Shown here one piece after another: positions 1-9,026 of a stretch of DNA of 64,000 bases (the first letter of the stretch is position 1; each line of letters begins with the position of its first letter). The translations under genes were made by a program, and so were the position numbers. Origin of the DNA: Corydoras sp. C115 (Eukaryota; Chordata; Actinopteri; Siluriformes; Callichthyidae); contig JAFMOC010000315.1 of the NCBI GenBank assembly GCA_019802505.1, positions 530,001-594,000 on the forward strand, in the 5' to 3' direction. The notes beneath the pieces are model-generated. The model was not told where the DNA came from. It searched no databases and saw only the letters and a program-made list of their open reading frames with translations.

Positions 1-196
1 GACTGTTTGAGTTTAAGTAGTTTTAAGAAACTACTGAAGACGCATCTCTTTAACAAATACCCGTTGTAGAAAAAAAAGGGTTTCATCAGGTTTGATGAAT
101 TTACAGTGTAGTTGGTTTTCTGCATAACTTCTGACTGTAATGTTCTCATTTGTAAGTCGCTTTGGATAAAAGCGTCTTCTAAATGTAAATGTAATG
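1..196 (+). mobile_element. 3' end of an L2/Rex1-type LINE
   Basis: A short reading frame ending FKKLLKTHLFNKYPL then stop (about 24-70) looks like the C-terminus of fish L2/Rex1-type reverse transcriptases. It is followed by a 3' untranslated tail that ends in a GGATAAAAGCGTC motif and short TAAATG repeats. Only the extreme 3' end is present, as expected for a 5'-truncated copy. It lies in the tbc1d15 intron upstream of the first visible exon. Family assignment is by motif memory only. Confidence 0.6.
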
Positions 197-471
197 TAAA
201 TGTTTGTGGACTACAATACATACTGTGTACATCCCCTTTAATCGGTTCTCTGATGGTCAGCCTCAGGCCTCACTGTGTATCAATCACACACCGATCGAAT
301 GCCCTTAAATACACAAAGCCAGAAAACAAACAAGCCTTACTCAATCATACATCCTGATCGTTTCTACATTAGTTCTTGACAAATGAAGCTTTGATCTTTA
401 AATCAGTCTTCATGTCAGCGCGTAATGCACCGTGGCAGTGAAGCGTAATCCTGTTTTTGTCTGATGTGCAG

Positions 472-2880
472 CATGAGAACTTTGAGGAGCAGATGCAGGG
501 CATGAAGACGCAGCTGATTCAGCTGAGCACCTTGCTGCGCCTGCTGGACCTGGCGTTCTGGAACTATCTGGGTGGGCATCTTCATGCATCTTCGAGTTTA
601 ATCATTCTGCGGGCTCAGTCTGTATACGTGCAGGGTGTGTGAGGTCTAGGGGTGTCTTCAACTAAGGATTTTCATAGTCGAATCTGATTCGTCAGATTTT
701 CCCTATAGTCGACTGATAGTCGAATCAGTTAAAATTTCACCACAAGATGGCGCTATAAGCGTGGTTTTAAAAAAAAGATAAATTTTTATAGTTTACTTGT
801 TTTTCTAGAGCACCGGAATGTGCAACTAACTGCAGGGGGAGCTTAATTAATGTGTAGCCTATTGTTAAAATGCACACATGATTTTAAAACAAATATTAAC
901 AGAAATTAGGATGATTTTATTTGACAAAAGGCTATATATATAACGAAAACAAAGACATTTCATGTAAAAACTAATGCTTAGCAGCAGCCATGGGCGCCCC
1001 CATGTGGTCAAAATGGTACATTCGACTATGAGGTTCATAGTCGACTACGGTTCTCCGACTCGAATCGTCGAATCAGCGAATATTGCAGCTCACCCCTAGT
1101 GAGGTCATCAGGGCTGACCTGTACACCTTGGTTTTTTGACAGAGGCCCAGGACTCGGGGTACCTCTACTTCTGCTTCCGGTGGTTACTGATCCGCTTTAA
1201 GAGGGAAGTCAACTTTTCGGACGTTCTCCGTCTCTGGGAGGTGAGGTCGAACTCTGTGGGATATCGTATACGGCTGTCTGTATGATTCTGGGAGATTAAT
1301 TTTAACCCTGACGTGAACCTTGTTGATTTTTTTTTTTTTTTTTTTTAGGTGATGTGGACGGGCCTGCCATGCCAAAACTTTCACCTTCTCATGTGCTGTG
1401 CCATTTTGGACTCGGAGAAACAGAAAATAATGGACCGACATTACGGATTTAATGAAATTCTGAAGGTAAGCATTCAGAACTCATCACCCTGATGAAGCAG
1501 ATTTGCCCCACACCCATGGATTCAAGATGAATTGGCTGCTCCAAATGGCCCCATCTATATTTTCACCCCCCTATAGTGACCCTAGTCCTTAGTATATGAT
1601 TAAGCATTGTATAATTTAAATAAATTGAATTGAAAATAATTAGATGAATTTATTATAATGATATAATGATATCTTGTTATGCACAAACCCACTTATCATA
1701 GTTCTACTCATAGAGAAAAATTATTTAGGCTAAAGACAAAGGGTTGGGTTATAGAGGTGCCTGACTTTGCACCCATTCCAACCATTCATTCGTTCATTAT
1801 CTTCCGCTTTATCCTCTATTAGGGTCGCGGTGGGGTTCCCCATGCCCATCCAGGGGAGAACGTCTCGGGCGCTGGGCAGATACACCCAGGACAGGGCGCC
1901 AATCTATCACTGGGCACACACTCACTCACACAGACACACACTATATGGGGCAATTTTGGAGAACTCAATTGACTTGATCCATGTTTTTTGGACTGTGGGA
2001 GGAAACCGGAGAACCCGGAGGAAACCCACGCGGACACGGGGAGAACGTGGAAACTCCAACCAGAATGGGATTCGAACCGGGGATTCCTAGCGCTGAGAGG
2101 AGAACATGAAAACCACTAAGCCAACGTGTCGCCCTTAATACATAACTTAATTTTTGCGAATAAAATTCCTGCTGGTGCCAAATAGGAGCGCAATGGGAAC
2201 GACGGCGATTCGAGTTCTTTATATCAACGTTATAAAGCTTTAACTGTATAAATCAGTCGTTGTTTTTTCACACGATGCAAGAATAAAACTAACAAAAGTA
2301 CTAAACTAATTGCTGTTTAATGACCGAACGTGTAAATGGACGGCTCGCATCTTCACCTTTGTGTTGACTTGCAGCATATCAACGAACTCTCCATGAAACT
2401 GAACATCGAGGAAGTTCTCAACAAGTCTGAGGCGATTTACATGCAGTTGAAGAACTGTAAGGTACGACCCCGCGTCAGTGTGAATACAGGATGCACGATG
2501 TGTACAGATTACAGATTACAGATTAACAAACCACTCAGTTTCAGTTCTGCTTCTAATTGGTTCCGTTGTGCCGCTGCGCAGGACTTGCCTCATTCGGTCC
2601 GAGAGATCTTGGGTCTGAGCCCGGTCTGGGATGGTTCTGCATTAAAACCCAGTAAGTACAGCGTGCTGGAGTCGCCCCACACCTCGCCCAGACCCTCACA
2701 GAGGCAGGAACAGGCGTTTTCCAATGGCCATGGACCGCTCGCGGAACCCTCTCCCAACAGATGTGCCACGATGCCACATGTACAGAACCCGCCTCTCTTT
2801 TCTTAGCTCCTGTACATCCAGCGGACGGACAGTTCTGGGGATCGTGTGGATATTTGTTACTGGATCCCCCCACATTGTAA
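472..2880 (+). CDS. tbc1d15: TBC1 domain family member 15 (Rab GTPase-activating protein), 3' exons only
   Basis: Exons 472-571, 1143-1240, 1349-1465, 2375-2461, 2582-2650 and 2807-2880 join in frame with AG/GT borders. They encode the end of the TBC RabGAP domain and the C-terminal tail: EEQMQGMKTQLIQLSTLLR, DSGYLYFCFRWLLIRFKRE, ILDSEKQKIMDRHYGFNEIL and HINELSMKLNIEEVL closely match vertebrate TBC1D15. The protein activates Rab GTP hydrolysis (Rab7 in the known family member). Earlier exons, including the catalytic Arg/Gln fingers, lie left of the window. The last border is uncertain: splicing at 2650/2807 gives a stop at 2878-2880, whereas reading through the good donor gives a stop at 2804-2806. 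A possible ATTAAA poly(A) signal is at 3103-3108. tph2 follows in the same orientation, the usual vertebrate order. Confidence 0.93.
647..1098. mobile_element. Non-autonomous hAT-type DNA transposon (MITE), copy 1
   Basis: The ends are TAGGGGTG and CACCCCTA, flanked by a perfect 8-bp duplication GTGAGGTC (639-646 and 1099-1106), which is the hAT signature. Both subterminal regions carry repeated, inverted ATAGTCGA/TCGACTAT words that resemble transposase-binding repeats. There is no transposase frame in 452 bp. It lies in the tbc1d15 intron between exons 472-571 and 1143-1240. Confidence 0.85.
1785..2135 (-). mobile_element. V-SINE (DANA/HE1-like)
   Basis: On the minus strand the family starts with a tRNA-like head (GGCACGGTGGCTTAGTGG and a GGTTCGAATCC B box). 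A conserved central V-domain with a TTTCCATGTTCTCCCCGTGT core follows, and the element ends in GGATAAAGCGGGAGATAATG plus (AATG)n. About 350 bp. This copy and its right flank (2136-2310) are repeated at 4031-4520. Confidence 0.9.
2136..2310. repeat. Duplicated SINE flank, copy 1
   Basis: About 175 bp right of the V-SINE recur nearly unchanged at 4356-4520, with one short deletion and a few substitutions. The paired copy lies downstream of tbc1d15, so this one was placed inside the last long tbc1d15 intron by a local duplication. Confidence 0.85.
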
Positions 2881-3180
2881 AGTCGACCCGATGAAACCAG
2901 TCGAATACTCTGAATGTAAAAAGGGGATCGAAGACGATCTATTATTTTTGTAATTTTTCTTGTACCATATTTTGTCTTTAATGAAGTGTAATCATTCCTG
3001 CTCATTCTGTAAATGTAAGACGCGTTCCCGTTTTAACGCCTGATGGACGCCCCCCCCCCCCCCCCCACCCCCGTTTATTTTAATTTCGATTCCTGCACAT
3101 AAATTAAATCTGGTTTCCTGACGACGGTCCATTTCATGTTGGAACTTTATAGTTTAGTTTTAAAGATAAAGTTTAAGGTT

Positions 3181-3529
3181 ACGGTGGCTTAGTGGTCAGC
3201 ACGTCCTCCTCTCAGCGCTAGGGATTCCCGGTTCGAATCCCCATCTGGGTGGAGTTTCCATGTCCTCCCCGTGTCCGCGTGGGTTTCCTCCGGGTTCTCC
3301 GGTTTCCTCACACAGTCCAAAAACATGGATCAAGTCAATTGAGTTCTCCAAATTGCCCCATATAGAGTGTGTCTGTGTGAGTGAGTGTGTGTCCAGCGAT
3401 AGATTGGCATCCTGTCCTGGGTGTATCTGCCCAGCGCCCGAAACGTTCTCCCCTGGATGGGCATGGGGAACCCCCCCCCGTGACCCTAATATAGGATAAA
3501 GCGGGAGATAATTAATGAATGAATGAGTT
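3181..3529 (+). mobile_element. V-SINE, full length
   Basis: Complete head, V-domain and (AATG)n tail in the plus orientation, just downstream of the tbc1d15 3' end. Preceded by a C homopolymer (about 3050-3073, with one A interruption). Confidence 0.9.
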
Positions 3530-4013
3530 TAAGGTCTGAAGCTGTGTAATTAACTACAGGGACGTGATTTCGTTATGTTCATTTTTCATATTGTTTCTCC
3601 TCTTGTTAGTATTGACAATTTAATTTAAATTCCTTAGGATTTTCTTCGCTCAACATTTAGGGAACGTTCGTCACACGTCGGTCAGAAAACCCCACCTTGT
3701 CCTCAAACCCCACCTTCTGGTTAAAAGTATGCACAGTAGGTGAACGCTGTAGGTAAAGATTCCCTGATGAGGTTTTTGATTTTAAAGTTTCCGTATAATT
3801 AAAGTCACAAATGTAATTAAGATGTGAACATAATTACGTCCAACATCAAATAGCAGTATGGGTTTAATAAACAGTAGAACTTTTACAGTGGGGGGGAGGG
3901 GGGGGGGGGGTGTCCTCTTACCTCGCATGACGTTTGTCCCCCAATTCGTGAGGTTGCACGGTCACTGCTGGGGGGGGTCCAACTCACAGGATTGGGAGAG
4001 AAACGAATCAGGT
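3530..4013. other. Intergenic stretch, no gene seen
   Basis: AT-rich sequence without a coding frame. The only notable feature is a G-rich run at about 3891-3911. Confidence 0.6.
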
Positions 4014-4030
4014 TTTAATACATAACTAAT

Positions 4031-4355
4031 TTTCACTTTATCCTCTATTAGGGTTGCGGGGGGAGGGGGGTGGGGGAGAACGTCTCGGGCGCTGGGCAGA
4101 TACACCCAGGACAGGGGGGCAATCTATCGCTGGGCACACACTCACTCACACAGACACACTCTATATGGGGCAATTTTGGAGAACTCAATTGACCTTGATC
4201 CATGTTTTTTGACTGTGGGAGGAAACCGGAGAACCCGGAGGAAACCTAGGCGGACATGGGGAGAACGTGGAAACTCCAACCAGATTGGGATTCGAAACGG
4301 GAACCCCTTGTGCTGAGAGGCGAATGTGCTAAACCACTAAGTCACCGTGCCGCCC
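4031..4355 (-). mobile_element. V-SINE with target duplication, parent of the 1.8-kb copy
   Basis: A V-SINE with long near-identical direct flanks: TAATACATAACTAATTTT on the left (4014-4031) and TAATACATAACTTAATTTT on the right (from 4357). Both duplications survive here, whereas the copy at 1785-2135 has only the right-hand one. Confidence 0.88.
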
Positions 4356-4520
4356 TTAATACATAACTTAATTTTTGCGAATAAAATTCCTGCTGGTGCC
4401 AAATGGGAACGACGGCGATTCGAGTTCTTTATATCAACGTTATAAAGCTTTAACTGTATAAATCAGTTGTTGTTTTTTAACACGATGCAAGAATAAAACT
4501 AACAAAAGTACTAAACTGTA
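4356..4520. repeat. Duplicated SINE flank, copy 2
   Basis: Partner of 2136-2310. It ends abruptly in a TAAATGTAAG word, where a SINE fragment begins. Confidence 0.85.
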
Positions 4521-4529
4521 AATGTAAGT

Positions 4530-5030
4530 AGATGAGTGTTTAGGGTGTTGGGCTGTCAGTCTGAAGGTTGTGCTCTTACTGCTCCAGGGCACCCCAACCC
4601 CAACCATCCAGTTACTTTGAACAAAAAGAAAAAATATATAAAAAAAAAGTATATAAAGTCCTCAGTGACTCGTATCTCGAATCGTCTTCCGATTGGCTGC
4701 TGTAAATCACTCCTATATACTGTTGGTGTGAGTGGGCGTGTGCCCATCGATGGATTGGCGCCCTGTCCTGGGTGTATTTGGATGTTGTCCTCTGGATGGG
4801 CATGGGAACCCCCCTGGTGACTCTAGTCACTAATATAGGGTGTGGTAGCTCAGTGGTTGGGGTGTCAGGCTATCAATCAGAAGCTTGTGGGTTCGAATCC
4901 CAGGTCCACTGAAGTTACCAATGTGGGTCCATGACCCTCAACGCTCCGGGGGACTCACGGTGTTGGGAAATTGGTAAGTCGCTTTTGATAAAAGTGTCTA
5001 CTAAATGTCCAAATGTGATGTAAATGGAGT
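4530..5030 (+). mobile_element. Cluster of SINE fragments, including a tRNA-headed SINE with L2-type tail
   Basis: Three pieces. 4530-4620 is a decayed tRNA-like SINE head. 4727-4838 is the 3' half of a V-SINE. 4838-5030 is a fairly complete second SINE, with head GGTAGCTCAGTGGTTGGGG, a GGTTCGAATCCC B box, and a 3' end GATAAAAGTGTCTACTAAATG that resembles the LINE tail at 150-196. The heads look tRNA-like but are retroposons, not tRNA genes. Confidence 0.75.
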
Positions 5031-5172
5031 ATAGGATTAAGCAGAAGATGATGAGATGAGCCCAAACCCCCGAGGTGACCGTGATTTTTAAGGATGAAAC
5101 CTTGTGAGGACCGGCGCTCAGTGGCAGGACAACGCTGCAGTATGATGTGAGTACCTTCTACCATTAATAACA

Positions 5173-7131
5173 TCCATCCATCCATTATCTTCTGCTTTAT
5201 CCTATATTAGGGTTGCGGGGGGTTCCCCATGCCCATCCAGAGGAGAACGTCTCGGGCGCTGGGCACATACACCCAGGACAGGATGCCAATCCATCGCTGG
5301 GCACACACTCACACTGACACACACTATATGGGGCAATTTGGAGAACTCAATTGACTTGATCTATGTTTTTGGACTGTGGGAGGAAACCGGAGAACCCGGA
5401 GGAAACCCACGCGGACACGGGGAGAACATGGAAACTCCACCCAGATGGGGATTCGAACCGGGAATCCCTAGCGCTGAGAGGAGAACGTGCTAAACCACTA
5501 AGCCACCGTGCCGCCCACATTAATAACATTCATTCATTCATTATCTTCCACTTTATCCTCCATTAGGGTCGCGGGGGGGGGGGTTCCTCATGCCCATCCA
5601 GGGGAGAACGTTTTGGGCGCTGGGCAGATACACCCAGGACAGGACGCCAATCTATTGCTGGACAAACACTCACACACACAGACACACTCTATATGGGGAA
5701 ATTTGGAGAACTCAATTGACTTGATCCATGATTTTGGACTGTGGGAGGAAACCGGAGAACCCGGAGGAAACCCACACGGACACAGGGAGGACATGGAAAC
5801 TCCACCCAGATTGGGATTCGAACCGGGAATCCCTAACGCTGAGAGGAGAACGTGCTAAACCACTAAGCCACCGTGCCACCCCTGTTAATAACATTCATTC
5901 ATTCATTCATTATCTTCCACTTTATCCTCCATTAGGGTCGCGGGGGGGGTTCCTCATGCCCATCCAGGGGAGAACGTTTTGGGCGCTGGGCAGATAGATC
6001 CAGGACAGGACGCCAATCTATTGCTGGACAAACACTCACACACACAGACACACTCTATATGGGGAAATTTGGAGAACTCAATTGACTTGATCCATGATTT
6101 TGGACTGTGGGAGGAAACCGGAGAACCCGGAGGAAACCCACACGGACACAGGGAGGACATGGAAACTCCACCCAGATGGGGATTCGAACCGGGAATCCCT
6201 AGCGCTGAGAGGAGAACGTGCTAAACCACTAAGCCACCGTGCCGCCCACATTAATAACATTCATTCATTCATTATCTTCCACTTTATCCTCCATTAGGGT
6301 CGCGGGGGGGGTTCCTCATGCCCATCCAGGGGAGAACGTTTTGGGCGCTGGGCAGATAGATCCAGGACAGGACGCCAATCTATTGCTGGACAAACACTCA
6401 CACACACAGAAACACTGACACACTGTGGGAGGAAACACAGACACACTCTAGATATGGGGAAATTTGGAGAACTCAATTGACTTGATCCATGATTTTTGGA
6501 CTGTGGGAGGAAACGTTTTGGGCGCTGGGCAGAGAACCCAGGACGCCAATCTATTGCTGGAGAACCCAGACACACTCTATATGGGGAAATTTGGAGAACT
6601 CAATTGACTTGATCCATGATTTTGGACTGTGGGAGGAAACCGGAGAACCCGGAGGAAACCCACACGGAGACGGGGAGGACATGGAAACTCCACCCAGATT
6701 GGGATTCGAACCGGGAATCCCTAACGCTGAGAGGAGAACGTGCTAAACCACTAAGCCACCGTGCCACCCCTGTTAATAACATTCATTCATTCATTCATTA
6801 TCTTCCACTTTATCCTCTATTAGGGTCGCGGTGGGGTTCCCCATGCCCATCCAGGGGAGAACGTTTTGGGCGCTGGGCAGATACACCCAGGACAGCACAC
6901 CAATCCATCGCTGGACACACACTCACACTGACACACTCTATATGGGGCAATTTGGAGAACTCATTTGACTTGATCCATGTTTTTGGACTGTGGGAGGAAA
7001 CCGGAGAACCCGGAGGAAACCCACGCGGACACGGGGAGGACATGGAAACTCCACCCAGATGGGGATTCGAACCGGGAATCCCTAGCGCTGAGAGGAGAAC
7101 GTGCTAAACCACTAAGCCACCGTGCCGCCCC
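5173..7131 (-). repeat. Tandem array of five V-SINE units
   Basis: Five head-to-tail V-SINEs: 5173-5516, 5529-5881, 5892-6247, 6259-6769 and 6781-7131. The first four junctions share a TTAATAACATT spacer. Units 1 and 3 share ATGGGGATTCG, CCTAGCGCTG and GCCGCCCACATT. Units 2 and 4 share ATTGGGATTCG, CCTAACGCTG and GCCACCCCTGTT. This A-B-A-B order points to duplication of a roughly 730-bp dimer. Unit 4 is enlarged by partial internal repeats (about 6408-6575). This is a local tandem duplication rather than five independent insertions. Confidence 0.88.
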
Positions 7132-7149
7132 CGTAATTACGGATTTGAA

Positions 7150-7760
7150 CAATCGTCTTGCTTTGTCTTTAAATGGACATTGGTCTGCTCAGTCAGGTCC
7201 ACATAAGGTTTCCTTAAAGGACGTTCCGCGTCCTCTGAATTACCCCCGGGTGAAATCGCAACCTGAATCTGGGTGGCATTTTAAATTCTGCCCGTGTGAC
7301 GTCGCCCGCTGCCACGTGCCTCGCCGTGTGTTTGTGACATTTAAAGGTGCGACGGGAAGGGCTGCCTGGAAAATTATGACAGAAGAGCCAAGTATCTTTT
7401 ATCGGCTCATGACGGGGGACGAATATGCCGGCGACAAAAGACGGGGCCCGCGTCGCCTCTCGGCGCCCGGCGCTTTCATTTCCTGTTGGACGGGAAATTG
7501 CCTCAGAGGTGGCAGATAGCGCTCTCCCTCAGAGGTGCCGCTTTATCTTTTGTCCGGACCCCTTTTTTTCATTAAAGAGACGCCTGACACTATAAACAGA
7601 CTGCGCTATAAACAATATGCACAGGAGATGGGCCCCGGCTGCCTCGCGTCCCCGCCGTTCTGCTGCTGAGTGATAAGTGTCCCTTCTGAGTCCCTTTATC
7701 TTCAGTGAGATGTTCTACGGTTCACTGCTGGATCACTTCAAACTGATTAAACTGTTTACA
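7150..7760. promoter_or_regulatory. Candidate tph2 upstream enhancer (GATA-rich, repeat-free)
   Basis: This is the largest repeat-free and comparatively GC-rich block between tbc1d15 and tph2, with no convincing gene in it. It contains four WGATAR motifs: 7514-7519 (AGATAG), 7543-7548 (TTATCT), 7671-7676 (TGATAA) and 7696-7701 (TTATCT). It also has an ETS-like TTTCCTG near 7480 and a repeated CCTCAGAGGT word. GATA2/3 and the ETS factor Pet1/FEV are known regulators of serotonergic genes including Tph2. Regulatory function is inferred. Confidence 0.4.
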
Positions 7761-7925
7761 CTCCGGCATCTCTTATTTTTTTTATATTATTCGGCCAAAT
7801 ATTTCATTTAGTTTCTGGGTTCTCATGTGAGTTTGGCGCAAATAGTGGTTTTATGCCTCGCACCAGTTTACTGTGATATTAATTATTTACATTTGCATTT
7901 CATAATTTTATGCAATATTTATTGC

Positions 7926-8216
7926 CATCCATCCAATTATCTTCCGCTTTGTCTTATATTAGGGTCGCGAAATGGTTAATTCTAATATAATTTATTTGTA
8001 CCCATCAGCGTGTCTTTGGAATGTGGAAGGTAGCAGAATTATTTGGAGAAAAACACCCCACTCAGGCACAGGGAGGACATGCAGTCTCCAAAAACACGCG
8101 GTGCTTCGTTCACCTCCAGAGGGTCGCGGGGGGGTTCCCCATGCCCATCCAGGGGAGAACGTTTCGGGCGCTGGGCAGATACACCCAGGACAGGACGCCA
8201 ATCTATCACTGGGCAA
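7926..8216 (-). mobile_element. Broken V-SINE pieces
   Basis: A 3'-end piece (7926-7970) and a second piece (about 8124-8216) flank about 150 bp of unrelated sequence. Neither has the tRNA-like head. Confidence 0.7.
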
Positions 8217-8239
8217 TAATATTTATATAATATAATATA

Positions 8240-8584
8240 GGGCGGCACGGTGGCTTAGTGGTTTGGCACCTTCTCCTCTCAGCGCTAGGGATTCCCGGTT
8301 TGCATCTCCCTCTGGGTGGAGTTTGCATGTTCTCCCCGTGTCCGCGTGGGTTTCCTCCAGGTTCTCTGGTTTCCTCCCACAGTCCAAAAACATGGATCAA
8401 GTCAATTGAGTTCTCCAAATTGCCCCATATAGAGTGTGTCTGTGTGAGTGAGTGTGTGCCCAGCGATAGATTGGCGCCCTGTCCTGGGTGTATCTGCCCA
8501 GCGCCCGAGACGTTCTCCCCTGGATGGGCATGGGGAACCCCACCGTGACCCTAATAGAGGATAAAGCGGGAGATAATGAATGAA
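8240..8584 (+). mobile_element. V-SINE, full length
   Basis: Complete plus-strand copy ending GATAATGAATGAATA, followed by a short (GT)n tract at 8661-8684. It lies about 360 bp upstream of the tph2 TATA box. Confidence 0.9.
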
Positions 8585-8830
8585 TATAATTTTACAATTG
8601 CATTTAATTAAACAACCAACAAAAATGGAATAGAGTCTGTATGTGGGCATTTATATATTATATGTGTGTGTGTGTGTGTGTGTGTATACTTTCTTAAATA
8701 CAGACAGCACTGACGCTGAGTGGTTTAATGCTGGTGTCTTGTTGCTGGAGCACAATAAGCCATGCGCTGGTGCTCAGCTTTCCTCCAAAGCTGATTGTGA
8801 GTTAAGAGAATTATCAATGGTGCTACGTGA

Positions 8831-8849
8831 CCAATCTGCTGCTGACGTA
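8831..8849 (+). promoter_or_regulatory. CCAAT box and CRE-like site of tph2
   Basis: CCAAT at 8831-8835 and TGACGTA at 8843-8849 lie about 100-120 bp upstream of the TATA box. A further GATA motif (TTATCT) is at 8927-8932. Motif matches only. Confidence 0.45.
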
Positions 8850-8948
8850 CCAGAACTTTTCTTAATGAAGAAGCCTCCGCTTCGCTGAAGCGAACAGCTA
8901 CGGCACAGCGGGAGAGAGAGACGCTCTTATCTCCCTCTGTCGTCACAC

Positions 8949-8956
8949 TATATAAA
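8949..8956 (+). promoter_or_regulatory. TATA box of tph2
   Basis: TATATAAA predicts transcription starting near 8980. This gives a leader of about 45-50 nt before the first in-frame ATG (9027), or about 230 nt before the ATG that aligns with the mammalian start (9213). Confidence 0.65.
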
Positions 8957-9026
8957 CCCAGCGCCGGAGGAGCACTGCTGCAGGAGGAGTCGGGCTCCAT
9001 CCGCACCCTCCACGCACCCACCCTCC

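Noticed and set aside
5173..7131. Regular repeats suggesting a CRISPR-like array
   Set aside because: Eukaryotic window; units are about 350-bp SINEs, not short repeats with unique spacers.
6977..7519. 180-codon plus-strand ORF running out of a SINE
   Set aside because: The first part is V-SINE and the rest has no recognisable domain or splice context; better read as non-coding candidate regulatory DNA.
8240..8310. tRNA-like sequences with A and B boxes
   Set aside because: Heads of V-SINE and other SINE copies; they continue into SINE bodies and are not tRNA genes.
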